This document shows, piece after piece, positions 38,970 through 48,428 of a DNA stretch of 64,000 nucleotides; position 1 is the first letter of the stretch, and the number at the start of each line of letters is the position of its first letter. The stretch comes from an uncultured Tenacibaculum sp. Lineage in GTDB: Bacteria; Bacteroidota; Bacteroidia; Flavobacteriales; Flavobacteriaceae. The position numbers were made by a program, and so were the translations under genes. The notes under the pieces are model-generated. The model was not told where the DNA came from. It did no database searches and was given only the letters and a program-made list of their open reading frames with translations. The stretch lies in assembly GCF_947504135.1 (NCBI RefSeq), contig NZ_CANNGG010000002.1:310001-374000 (forward strand), in the 5' to 3' direction.

Positions 38970-39602
38970 TTATTTAAAAACAGATGTAATGTTTAAAGCT
39001 ACTTCATCCCAAGTTTTTGAAACTCCATCAGCACCTTTATGTAAATCTTTACATGCAGTATTTAAAGATTCTAATGCCTTATTAGCTTGCCAGTCTGTAA
39101 TTTTCATAGTTGTATTTAAACTGAACTCTTTTCCGTTTAAAGTGTATTTAAAAGGAAGTTTTTTAGTAACACCATTCATGGTTAAGCTAGCGTGACCAAT
39201 AGAGTCATTTTCTAAAACTAGTTTACCAGAAAGTAATTCAGTATTATCCATTACTCCGAAGAAAAACTTTTTAATTTTAAAATCTCTGCTAGTATCTTTT
39301 GTGAAAATACTACTTACAGGAATAGAAAACTCAGCATTGTTGATAGCATCTTTTGCTGTATCAGCTTCACCACCAGCAGTAATGTTTACTTTTTGAAATT
39401 GTCCATTTACAGGTACTTTTTCAGTAGTTTTATAAGCTGTCCAGTTTATTACATTGTCAGCATCTTGTAATACAAAAGCGGCTTTCTTTTCTGTTTTAAC
39501 TTCTTCCTTTGTGGTTTCTGTTTCTTTTTTTGCTTCTGATTTACAAGATGTCATTTGAAAAACTGTAAAACAGATAACTAAAGAATAAACGATTTTTTTC
39601 AT
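38970..39602 (-). CDS. YceI-family lipoprotein
   Basis: Lipobox MTSCK; NVINWTAYKTTEKVPVNGQF; SIPVSSIFTKD. Confidence 0.85.
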   Translation of the reverse strand: MKKIVYSLVICFTVFQMTSCKSEAKKETETTKEEVKTEKKAAFVLQDADNVINWTAYKTTEKVPVNGQFQKVNITAGGEADTAKDAINNAEFSIPVSSIFTKDTSRDFKIKKFFFGVMDNTELLSGKLVLENDSIGHASLTMNGVTKKLPFKYTLNGKEFSLNTTMKITDWQANKALESLNTACKDLHKGADGVSKTWDEVALNITSVFK

Positions 39603-39607
39603 GATAT

Positions 39608-39865
39608 TTATTTTATAATTGAATTTACTAATTTAATATACTCTTTTTTTGCTTCTCGTTCACTCATACCTCTAAGTTGCATCCAAGCATTAAATTTAAA
39701 GGCATTTCGTAAATCACTATTGTCATTAAATGTAAATCTATCTCCTTTTACGGCTTGTTTATAGTAAGCATATAGGCGCAGCATAACATCAGGAGGAAGT
39801 TTTTCCTCTAAATCAGATGCTATGTTATAAGCTTCTTTAAACTTTAAATCTAAATCATTTTCCAT
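39608..39865 (-). CDS. Acyl-CoA-binding protein
   Basis: 85 aa; LRLYAYYKQAVKGD, KFNAWMQLRGMSEREAKKEYIKLV. Confidence 0.92.
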   Translation of the reverse strand: MENDLDLKFKEAYNIASDLEEKLPPDVMLRLYAYYKQAVKGDRFTFNDNSDLRNAFKFNAWMQLRGMSEREAKKEYIKLVNSIIK

Positions 39866-39894
39866 GGCTTTGGATAATTAAATGTACAGACAGT

Positions 39895-40686
39895 TTACAT
39901 TATATAATGAATATACAAATATACGAAGGGTGCAAGGAAAAACAAGCTATCTAGCCTATCTAATAATCCACCATGTCCAGGCATAATTGTACCACTATCT
40001 TTTACATTGGCTTGTCTTTTAAGTTTAGATTCTACTAAATCACCCAAAGATCCAAAAACAGAAACGATAACTGCAATGATTACCCAGTTTAAGATAGAAA
40101 AAACACCTGAATATTGCCCAATGATAAAGCCTACAATTATAGAAAAAACGACACCACCTATAAAGCCTTCAATAGTTTTTTTAGGAGATACTTTTTCAAA
40201 CAATTTATGTTTTCCGAAGTTTTTACCCACCAAGAAAGCAAAGCTGTCATTCGTCCAAATAAGAAGCATAATATAAATTATGATGTAAGGCTGATACATA
40301 TTGTCAATAAACGGAAGGTTTATTAAAAAGTAAAAAGGAAAAATTAAATAGATGGCTTGTAAAAATATTTTTTCACTAAAAGCTTCTGTTTTTATAGGCT
40401 TTGTACTAATAAGTAAATATAATAAGACAGCTAAACCGAATAGGGTAATAGCTAGTAAAAAATCAGTAAAATTAATAGTTTTTTTTATTGAAGAAAAAAC
40501 CACGTAAGCTAAAAGTAAATAGGGAATAAAGCTTTTTAATTTTAAAATTTTAGAAAGTTCCCCGATACAAACTGTTGCAAATATAGCTAATAAACCTATG
40601 TATGTTTCTGCAGAAACCAGGATAGCAGAAATAGATAGGATAGCATAAACAAGTGCTGAAAGTGATCTTGTTAAAAGGTTAGACAT
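39895..40686 (-). CDS. cdsA: Phosphatidate cytidylyltransferase
   Basis: WTNDSFAFLVGKNFGKHKLFEKVSPKKTIEGFIGG; SVFGSLGDLVESKLKRQANVKDSGTIMPGHGGLLDRLDS. Confidence 0.95.
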   Translation of the reverse strand: MSNLLTRSLSALVYAILSISAILVSAETYIGLLAIFATVCIGELSKILKLKSFIPYLLLAYVVFSSIKKTINFTDFLLAITLFGLAVLLYLLISTKPIKTEAFSEKIFLQAIYLIFPFYFLINLPFIDNMYQPYIIIYIMLLIWTNDSFAFLVGKNFGKHKLFEKVSPKKTIEGFIGGVVFSIIVGFIIGQYSGVFSILNWVIIAVIVSVFGSLGDLVESKLKRQANVKDSGTIMPGHGGLLDRLDSLFFLAPFVYLYIHYIM

Positions 40687-40689
40687 AGG

Positions 40690-41280
40690 TTAAAGATCTT
40701 CAAAGAGCAGCAAATATAAATCTTTTGTGTTATTGTTGCCATAATTTAAGAAATTATCATCTTCAACTTCAAATTTGTAATTTCTTATAGAGCTGATGTT
40801 AGTTGGAATATTACCACTAAAGTGTGTTTTAATTCCCATTAAACCTTCTCCTGTATTTTTTACTAATTGACTAGTTGTGGCATACACAATAAAGTGCTTA
40901 GAATGGGCTGCTAGTTTTTGGCTACCTAATTGATTAGAAGAAAATAATATTTCTCCTTTGTCAGCAATTAAGTGCTCACAAGAGGTGAAAAAAGGAACTG
41001 AATCTGATGAATGTTGTTGAACATTTACCTCAATTTTTTCAGTAATTTTTAATAAGTCATAATCTGTACAAGTAACTTTTCGCCAATTATTTTCTTGTAA
41101 GATGCTTTTTAAATTATTAGTTACTTCGTTTATAGATGTACAGTATAAAAATTTACCTCCTTTATTTATAAAATGATGAACAAAAGAATCATCTAAAGAT
41201 AAATGAACTACTTGCTCATTGGCAATCTTCTCTTTAGATGATTCTTTAAAGGTTTTAAATAATTTATTGAAAAAATTCAT
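40690..41280 (-). CDS. LUD-domain (LutC-like) protein
   Basis: Position next to ftsH in flavobacteria; CEHLIADKGEILFSSNQLGSQKLAAHSKHFIVYATTSQLV. Confidence 0.75.
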   Translation of the reverse strand: MNFFNKLFKTFKESSKEKIANEQVVHLSLDDSFVHHFINKGGKFLYCTSINEVTNNLKSILQENNWRKVTCTDYDLLKITEKIEVNVQQHSSDSVPFFTSCEHLIADKGEILFSSNQLGSQKLAAHSKHFIVYATTSQLVKNTGEGLMGIKTHFSGNIPTNISSIRNYKFEVEDDNFLNYGNNNTKDLYLLLFEDL

Positions 41281-41292
41281 TCAAATAAAAAA

Positions 41293-43221
41293 CTATTCTT
41301 CAGTTGTTGTTTCAGTTTTTTCTTCTTCCTTTCCAAACGGTCTATCTCCAAAGATTTTTACTAAATCGTCTTTGAAAATCACCTCTTTTTCAAGTAATAA
41401 TTCAGCTAACTCAGTTAGTTTATCTCTGTTTTCATCTAGTATATGAATAGCTCTTTTGTATTGATTTTCGATAATTTCTGAAATTTCTTCATCAATTTTC
41501 TGAGCAGTAGCATCACTATACGGCTTAACAAAAGCATCGTTTCCAGATGAATCGTAATAGGTAATGTTACCTACTTTATCATTTAAACCGTAAACAGTAA
41601 CCATAGCACGAGCTTGTTTCGTAACTTTTTCTAAGTCGCTTAACGCACCTGTAGAAATCTTATCAAACATTAACTTTTCAGCAGCTCTACCACCCATGGT
41701 AGCACACATCTCATCAAGCATTTGCTCTGTTTGAATAATTTTTCTTTCTTCTGGAAGATACCAAGCAGCTCCTAATGATTGACCACGAGGAACGATAGTA
41801 ACTTTTACTAAAGGAGCGGCATGCTCTAACATCCAACTTACTGTTGCATGACCTGCTTCGTGGAAAGCAATAACTTTCTTTTCTTTCGGAGTAATTACTT
41901 TGTTTTTCTTTTCTAAACCTCCTACAATTCGATCAACAGCATCTAAGAAATCTTGATGCTCGATTGCTTCTTTACCTTTTCTTGCAGCGATTAAAGCAGC
42001 TTCGTTACAAAGGTTAGCAATATCAGCTCCAGAGAAACCAGGAGTTTGTTGTGCTAAGAATTCTAAGTTTACGTTTTCAGCTAACTTTAATGATTTGATA
42101 TGTACGTTAAAAATTTCTCTACGTTCGTGTAAGTCTGGTAAATCAACATAAATTTGACGATCAAAACGACCAGCACGCATTAAAGCTTTATCTAATACAT
42201 CAGCACGGTTGGTAGCAGCTAATACAATTACATTAGTATCGGTACCAAAACCATCCATTTCTGTTAATAATTGGTTTAAAGTGTTTTCACGTTCGTCATT
42301 ACCACCTGTCATACTGTTTTTACCTCTAGCACGCCCAATAGCATCAATTTCATCAATAAAAATGATTGAAGGCGATTTTTGTTGTGCCTGCTTAAATAAG
42401 TCACGAACACGAGATGCACCAACTCCTACAAACATTTCAACAAAATCAGAACCTGATAAAGAGAAGAAAGGTACGCCAGCTTCACCAGCAACAGCTTTAG
42501 CTAATAAAGTTTTACCAGTACCAGGAGGTCCTACTAACAAGGCTCCTTTAGGAATTTTACCTCCTAGTTTAGTATATTTTTCAGGGCTCTTTAAGAAGTC
42601 AACAATTTCTTGAACCTCTTCTTTAGCACCTTCTAAACCAGCTACATTTTTAAAAGTAGTTTTAACTTTAGTATTCTCGTCAAAAAGTTTTGCTTTAGAT
42701 TTTCCGATGTTGAAAATTTGACCTCCAGCACCACCGCCTCCAGCAGCTCCTGACATTCTTCTCATAAAGAACAACCAAATCGCAATTAATAAAATAAATG
42801 GAAGGAAGCTGATAAGGGTATCCATCATGCTCGTTCTTTCAATATTTACTTTATCAAAATCAAGGTTGTTTTCTTTTTTTTCTTTCTCGATCTCGTTTTC
42901 AAAATTTTGTAAATCACCAAAATTGTAGCTGTACAACGGAGAACCTTTTCTAAAGAAAGGAGATTCAACTAATTTTTTATGCTCTTCTTTTTTTTCTGCT
43001 TCAGGCTTTAAAAATATTTGAGCAACATTGTTGTTTTCAACAACTATTTTTTGAATATCGTTGGCTTCTAAAATTTTAGTGAACTCGTTTTTAGAAATAT
43101 TACGAGACCCTAAGCTACCAGAGTTAAAAAAACTTAACCCTAATAATATAATTAGTATTGGTATGTATAGCCAAAACGAGCTAAACGTAAATTTTGGCGT
43201 GTTTTTTTTATTATCACTCAT
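41293..43221 (-). CDS. ftsH: ATP-dependent zinc metalloprotease FtsH
   Basis: GPPGTGKTLLAKA, FIDEIDAIGR, SRH region, HEAGH. Confidence 0.97.
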   Translation of the reverse strand: MSDNKKNTPKFTFSSFWLYIPILIILLGLSFFNSGSLGSRNISKNEFTKILEANDIQKIVVENNNVAQIFLKPEAEKKEEHKKLVESPFFRKGSPLYSYNFGDLQNFENEIEKEKKENNLDFDKVNIERTSMMDTLISFLPFILLIAIWLFFMRRMSGAAGGGGAGGQIFNIGKSKAKLFDENTKVKTTFKNVAGLEGAKEEVQEIVDFLKSPEKYTKLGGKIPKGALLVGPPGTGKTLLAKAVAGEAGVPFFSLSGSDFVEMFVGVGASRVRDLFKQAQQKSPSIIFIDEIDAIGRARGKNSMTGGNDERENTLNQLLTEMDGFGTDTNVIVLAATNRADVLDKALMRAGRFDRQIYVDLPDLHERREIFNVHIKSLKLAENVNLEFLAQQTPGFSGADIANLCNEAALIAARKGKEAIEHQDFLDAVDRIVGGLEKKNKVITPKEKKVIAFHEAGHATVSWMLEHAAPLVKVTIVPRGQSLGAAWYLPEERKIIQTEQMLDEMCATMGGRAAEKLMFDKISTGALSDLEKVTKQARAMVTVYGLNDKVGNITYYDSSGNDAFVKPYSDATAQKIDEEISEIIENQYKRAIHILDENRDKLTELAELLLEKEVIFKDDLVKIFGDRPFGKEEEKTETTTEE

Positions 43222-43246
43222 AAATAGGTGTATAAAATGTTAGCAA

Positions 43247-43615
43247 TTAAGCAGGGTTGATTTCGGTAATTTTTGCATCTCCCCAAAGACTTTCAATGTC
43301 GTAAAATTCACGAACTTGTTTTTGAAAGATATGTACAACAACATTTACGTAATCCATAAGAACCCATTCAGCGTTACCAAGACCTTCAACGTGCCAAGGT
43401 TTGTCTTTAAGTTCTTTGCTTACTACTTTTTGTACAGAGCCCGAAATGGCATTAACTTGTGTGTTCGAGTTAGCAGAACAAACTACAAAATAATCACAAA
43501 CAGTGTTTTCTATCTCCCTTAAATCTAGTAATTGGATGTCTTCTCCCTTTACATCATCTATCCCTTTAATAATCACAGCTAAAAGATCGTCTGTGTTTGT
43601 TTGTTTTATTGTCAT
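43247..43615 (-). CDS. rsfS: Ribosome silencing factor RsfS
   Basis: DLREIENTVCDYFVVCSANSNTQVNAI; WVLMDYVNVVVHIFQKQVREFYDIESLWGDA. Confidence 0.95.
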   Translation of the reverse strand: MTIKQTNTDDLLAVIIKGIDDVKGEDIQLLDLREIENTVCDYFVVCSANSNTQVNAISGSVQKVVSKELKDKPWHVEGLGNAEWVLMDYVNVVVHIFQKQVREFYDIESLWGDAKITEINPA

Positions 43616-43701
43616 TAAATAAAATTAAGTTTTAGCAAAGTTATTGTTTTTTTGTGAGTAATTTATGTAATATTGATACTTGTTTCACTCACTAAATTTA
43701 C

Positions 43702-44439
43702 ATGAAAATAATCAAACTTAATGCCATCGATTCAACCAACACTTTTTTGAAAGATATGGTGTCAAAAATGTCAATTGATGATTTTACAGTAGTGGTTGCT
43801 AAAACTCAAACAAAGGGTAGGGGGCAAATGAACTCAGAATGGGTAGTTGAAGAAGGTAAAAACTTGACTTTTAGTGTGTTTTGTAGGTTTGAAGCTTTGC
43901 GTATTGAAAATCATAAGTATTTAAATTTCTGTGTTTCGTTAAGTGTTTTGGAAGCGTTGAAAGGCATAGAAATACCAAATTTAGCGGTGAAATGGCCTAA
44001 CGACATTCTGTCAGGAAATAAAAAAATAGTAGGGATTTTAATAGAGAACTCTTTAAAAGGTAGCAATATAAGTTCTTCTGTGATAGGTATAGGGATTAAC
44101 GTAAACCAAAATACTTTTCCTGAAAAATTACCTAATGCTTCTTCAATTAAAATGATTTTAAATAAAGAAACAGATTTAGATACTTTATTAGAAATTGTAC
44201 TTTTTAAACTTAAAGAAAATTTAGAACTCTTAGATAAAAAAGAATATCAGTTATTAGAAGAGAATTATTTAAAAGTATTGTATAAAAAAAATGTTCCGAC
44301 AATGTTTAAAAACAATCAGAACATTTTATTTATGGGTAAAATCATTGGAGTTTCAGAAAATGGAAATCTCCAAATTGAATTAGAAGACGAAACGATTCAA
44401 GAATTTGGGTTGAAAGAAGTTTCGTTTGCTAATTTATAA
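43702..44439 (+). CDS. birA: Biotin--[acetyl-CoA-carboxylase] ligase
   Basis: TQTKGRGQMNSEWVVEEGKNLTFSV; LAVKWPNDILSGNKKIVGILIE; no N-terminal HTH. Confidence 0.93.
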   Translation: MKIIKLNAIDSTNTFLKDMVSKMSIDDFTVVVAKTQTKGRGQMNSEWVVEEGKNLTFSVFCRFEALRIENHKYLNFCVSLSVLEALKGIEIPNLAVKWPNDILSGNKKIVGILIENSLKGSNISSSVIGIGINVNQNTFPEKLPNASSIKMILNKETDLDTLLEIVLFKLKENLELLDKKEYQLLEENYLKVLYKKNVPTMFKNNQNILFMGKIIGVSENGNLQIELEDETIQEFGLKEVSFANL

Positions 44440-44823
44440 CTTTGCTAAGTTTTCAGTTAAAGTACCAATAAACTTTGTTAACGGAGCTTTCACCATCATT
44501 GCCATCATAGCATTGAACTCACCATCAAACTTTAAAGTTACCTCACTTTCGTTTTCAGAAACCTCATTAATGTCAGCAGCTAATGTAAAAGGTAACTTAC
44601 TGCTTGCAGCACCTAAAGTAACATTTGAGTATTCGGTTTTATCTTTCATAACCAATCTAATTTCAGGCATTCCTTTTAAACCAAAAATAAAGCTATCACC
44701 ATCTACCTCAAATTTTTGAGTATTCTCAGGCATTAATTGCTCAAAGTTTTTAAGTTTGGTTAAAAAATCAAATAAGTCTTTAGATGACTTTTTTACAGTT
44801 ACTGTATTTCCTTCTATATTCAT
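44434..44823 (-). CDS. SRPBCC-family protein
   Basis: START-like length and topology; probable start MNIEGNTV at 44823. Confidence 0.7.
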   Translation of the reverse strand: MNIEGNTVTVKKSSKDLFDFLTKLKNFEQLMPENTQKFEVDGDSFIFGLKGMPEIRLVMKDKTEYSNVTLGAASSKLPFTLAADINEVSENESEVTLKFDGEFNAMMAMMVKAPLTKFIGTLTENLAKL

Positions 44824-44830
44824 TGTGCTG

Positions 44831-45481
44831 TTAGTTTTCGTTTTGTTTCCATTTACTAGGTTCAATTCTCCAGTCTTCTAAAGTACGGAGTTCTTCGCTA
44901 GTTATATATTTACTGTCTAAAGCTTGTTCTAATAGGTATTCATAGTTACTTAATGTAGTTAGTTCTACACCGTCTGCTTTAAAATTTTCAGAAGCAATAC
45001 TAAATCCGTAAGAGAAAATAGCTACCATACCTTTAACATTAGCATGTGCTTCTTTTAAAGCTTTTACTGCATTTAAACTACTTTTACCTGTACTAATTAA
45101 ATCTTCAATAACTACAACATTTTGGCCACTTTCTATATGTCCTTCAATTTGGTTTTGTCTACCATGTTTTTTAGGTTCTGGTCTTACATATACAAAAGGT
45201 ACTCCTAGTTCTTGAGCAACTAATATACCAATCGCAATAGCTCCGGTTGCTACACCTGCAATCACATCAGGTTTACCATGCTTTTCTTCAACCAGTTTAG
45301 CAATTTCTTGTTTCAAAAAATTCCTAACAGGAGGATATGATAATGTAATTCTGTTATCGCAATAAATTGGAGATTTCCATCCAGAAGCCCATGTAAAAGG
45401 CTCTTTCGGGCTCAATTTTATCGCTTTAATTTGCAAAAGAAGCTCGGCAGTTTTTTTTGCTGTATCTTTGTTAAAATCCAT
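44831..45481 (-). CDS. pyrE: Orotate phosphoribosyltransferase
   Basis: FTWASGWKSPIYCDNR; VVVIEDLISTGKSSLNA. Confidence 0.95.
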   Translation of the reverse strand: MDFNKDTAKKTAELLLQIKAIKLSPKEPFTWASGWKSPIYCDNRITLSYPPVRNFLKQEIAKLVEEKHGKPDVIAGVATGAIAIGILVAQELGVPFVYVRPEPKKHGRQNQIEGHIESGQNVVVIEDLISTGKSSLNAVKALKEAHANVKGMVAIFSYGFSIASENFKADGVELTTLSNYEYLLEQALDSKYITSEELRTLEDWRIEPSKWKQNEN

Positions 45482-45488
45482 GCCGCAA

Positions 45489-46088
45489 ATGTATAAAGTT
45501 TTTGTTAATGATAAACCAATAATCTTTACAACTTCAATTAAAAATGAAGGGGATTTTCCTGTATATATTTACAAAAATACGATTATTGAAGAACTTATTT
45601 ACAAGTTAAAAGTAGGTAAAATTGAAGGTGTTTACTTGTATTCGAATAACTTAGCTGAAGTTTGGTTAGAGTTTAAAGAAAAATATAAGGTAATTGTTGC
45701 TGGGGGTGGATTGGTTTTAAATGACAACAACGAAGTGCTGTTTATATATAGAGGTAGCAAATGGGATTTACCCAAAGGAAGAATTGAAGAAGGAGAAGGA
45801 ATAGAAGAAACAGCTATTAGAGAAGTAGAAGAAGAATGTGGTGTTGAAAATCTAACAATACAAAGAAAACTTATTGATACTTACCATTTATTTGTAATGG
45901 ATAATGAATACCGTTTAAAAGAAACTCATTGGTATTTAATGCACTCAGATTATGAAGGGGAGTTAATTCCACAATTAGAAGAAGGAATCACAGAAGTAGC
46001 TTTTAAAGATGAGAAAGCAACCCAAGAAGCCTTAATGAATAGCTACGCTAACATACAACTTGTCTACAATTCCTACGTAAAAGGATAA
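45489..46088 (+). CDS. NUDIX hydrolase
   Basis: Nudix box GRIEEGEGIEETAIREVEEECGV; probable start MYKVFVND at 45489. Confidence 0.92.
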   Translation: MYKVFVNDKPIIFTTSIKNEGDFPVYIYKNTIIEELIYKLKVGKIEGVYLYSNNLAEVWLEFKEKYKVIVAGGGLVLNDNNEVLFIYRGSKWDLPKGRIEEGEGIEETAIREVEEECGVENLTIQRKLIDTYHLFVMDNEYRLKETHWYLMHSDYEGELIPQLEEGITEVAFKDEKATQEALMNSYANIQLVYNSYVKG

Positions 46089-46090
46089 GT

Positions 46091-46176
46091 TTATGACACT
46101 CTGTCATAAAAAACAATTACTTTTTGTTCTTTTTCTGCCAAAATAATAGAGGAACTCTGTTGGCATACACTTTGAC
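46091..46176 (+). promoter_or_regulatory. dnaK upstream region: TTTATGACA-CTC-TGTCATAAA palindrome and sigma-54-like TTGGCA-TACAC-TTTGA
   Basis: 9-bp arms (46091-46111); GG-N10-GA spacing at 46160-46176. Confidence 0.4.
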
Positions 46177-46228
46177 TAATACTACTCGTAAATTTGAATT
46201 AAAAACTTAAAAAAGATAAATAAAGATT

Positions 46229-48133
46229 ATGAGTAAAATTATAGGTATAGATTTAGGTACTACGAACTCATGTGTGTCTGTAATGGAAGGAAATGAGCCA
46301 GTAGTTATTCCAAATGCTGAAGGAAAAAGAACTACACCATCTATTGTAGCATTCGTAGAAGGTGGTGAGCGTAAAGTAGGAGATCCTGCAAAACGTCAAG
46401 CAGTAACAAACCCAACAAAAACAGTTTATTCTATTAAACGTTTTATGGGGAACAAGTATTCTGAGTCTGAAAAAGAGGCAGATAGAGTACCTTATGAAGT
46501 AGTAAAAGGAGATAACGATACACCAAGAGTAAAAATTGATGATCGTTTATATACACCGCAAGAAATTTCTGCAATGATTTTACAGAAAATGAAGAAAACT
46601 GCTGAAGACTATTTAGGTCAAGGTGTTTCTGAAGCGGTAATTACAGTACCAGCATATTTTAACGATGCACAACGTCAAGCTACTAAAGAAGCAGGTGAAA
46701 TTGCAGGGTTAACAGTTCGTCGTATTATCAACGAGCCAACTGCAGCAGCATTAGCTTACGGGTTAGATAAAGCAAATGATGATAAAAAAATTGTAGTATT
46801 CGATTTTGGTGGTGGTACGCATGATGTTTCTATCTTAGAATTAGGAGACGGAGTATTTGAAGTATTAGCTACTGATGGAGATACTCATTTAGGAGGTGAT
46901 GATGTAGATGAAAAAATCATTAACTGGTTAGCAGACGAGTTTAATGCTGAAGAGAATATGGATTTACGTAAAGATCCTATGGCATTACAACGTTTAAAAG
47001 AAGCTGCTGAAAAAGCTAAGATTGAATTATCAAGTACAACTTCAACAGAAATTAACTTACCATATATCACAGCTACAGCTAGTGGACCAAAACACTTGGT
47101 AAGAACATTAACAAGAGCAAAGTTTGAGCAATTAATCCACGATTTAATTGATAGAACAATTGAGCCATGTAGAACAGCATTAAAAAATGCAGATTTATCT
47201 ACATCTGATATTGATGAAGTAATTTTAGTAGGAGGTTCAACTCGTATTCCTGCAATTCAAGAAGCTGTTGAAAAATTCTTCGGAAAAGCACCAAGTAAAG
47301 GTGTAAATCCAGATGAAGTTGTATCGTTAGGAGCAGCAATTCAAGGAGGAGTGTTAACAGGCGATGTTAAAGACGTATTATTATTAGATGTTACACCATT
47401 ATCATTAGGAATTGAAACAATGGGGAATGTATTTACCAAGTTAATCGAAGCAAATACAACCATTCCAACTAAAAAATCGCAAGTGTTCTCTACAGCAGTA
47501 GACAACCAACCATCAGTTGATATTCACGTATTACAAGGTGAAAGAGCGATGGCAGCAGATAACAAAACAATAGGTCGTTTCCAATTAACAGATATTCCTC
47601 CAGCACAAAGAGGAGTGCCTCAAATTGAAGTAACTTTTGATATTGATGCAAACGGAATTATTAAAGTATCTGCAGTAGATAAAGCAACAGGTAAGTCACA
47701 AGACATCCGTATCGAGGCTTCTTCAGGGTTATCTGATGAAGAAATTCAAAAGATGAAGCAAGAAGCAGAAGCTAATGCCGATGCAGACAAACAAGCAAAA
47801 GAAACAGCAGAGAAAATTAATGGAGCAGATTCTATGATTTTCCAAACAGAAAAGCAATTAAAAGAGTTTGGTGATAAATTATCAGCTGATAAAAAAGAAC
47901 CAATCGAAGCTGCTTTAGAAGAGTTAAAGAAAGCTCACGAATCTAAAGATCTAGCTGCTATCGATGCTGCAATGGAGAAGATCAACGAAGCTTGGAAAGT
48001 TGCTTCAGAAGAAATGTATAAAGCACAACAAGATGCACAAGCTAACGGAGCAGGCGCACAAGGAAATGCAAATACAGGTTCTTCATCAGAAGGAGATAAT
48101 GTAGAAGATGTAGACTTCGAAGAAGTTAAATAG
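46229..48133 (+). CDS. dnaK: Molecular chaperone DnaK
   Basis: [35 protein letters not shown]-terminus. Confidence 0.98.
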   Translation: MSKIIGIDLGTTNSCVSVMEGNEPVVIPNAEGKRTTPSIVAFVEGGERKVGDPAKRQAVTNPTKTVYSIKRFMGNKYSESEKEADRVPYEVVKGDNDTPRVKIDDRLYTPQEISAMILQKMKKTAEDYLGQGVSEAVITVPAYFNDAQRQATKEAGEIAGLTVRRIINEPTAAALAYGLDKANDDKKIVVFDFGGGTHDVSILELGDGVFEVLATDGDTHLGGDDVDEKIINWLADEFNAEENMDLRKDPMALQRLKEAAEKAKIELSSTTSTEINLPYITATASGPKHLVRTLTRAKFEQLIHDLIDRTIEPCRTALKNADLSTSDIDEVILVGGSTRIPAIQEAVEKFFGKAPSKGVNPDEVVSLGAAIQGGVLTGDVKDVLLLDVTPLSLGIETMGNVFTKLIEANTTIPTKKSQVFSTAVDNQPSVDIHVLQGERAMAADNKTIGRFQLTDIPPAQRGVPQIEVTFDIDANGIIKVSAVDKATGKSQDIRIEASSGLSDEEIQKMKQEAEANADADKQAKETAEKINGADSMIFQTEKQLKEFGDKLSADKKEPIEAALEELKKAHESKDLAAIDAAMEKINEAWKVASEEMYKAQQDAQANGAGAQGNANTGSSSEGDNVEDVDFEEVK

Positions 48134-48165
48134 TATTGATTAAAATCAATTACTAATAAATAGTA

Positions 48166-48201
48166 AAAAGCGGTAAACTAATGGTTTGTCGCTTTTTTTG
48201 T
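48166..48201 (+). terminator. Hairpin AAAAGCG...CGCTTTTTTT
   Basis: aaaaagcggtaaactaatggtttgtcgctttttttg. Confidence 0.65.
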
Positions 48202-48357
48202 TGAAAACTTTAACTGCTAATACATGTATATTTATTTTTTTATGCAAAATTTATTATGTAACCCCTATAAACAAAAGTAGTTACTCCATACTCCAAGAAA
48301 AACCAAATCATTTTTAAAACGGAAATACATTCGAGAGTAACTTTTACCTTTAAGCTA

Positions 48358-48426
48358 TAAACGAGGGTGGTTTTTATGTATATTTACCCTCGTTAAGAAG
48401 ACGCAAGTAATTATTACCCTCGTTAA
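48358..48426. promoter_or_regulatory. Three copies of an AACGAGGGT / ACCCTCGTT element upstream of the Fic gene
   Basis: AAACGAGGGT (48358), TTTACCCTCGTTAA (48383), TTACCCTCGTTAA (48414). Confidence 0.55.
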
Positions 48427-48428
48427 AA

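Noticed and set aside
42209-42613. Plus-strand 134-aa ORF inside ftsH
   Set aside because: Antisense of a highly conserved AAA domain; codon-structure artefact
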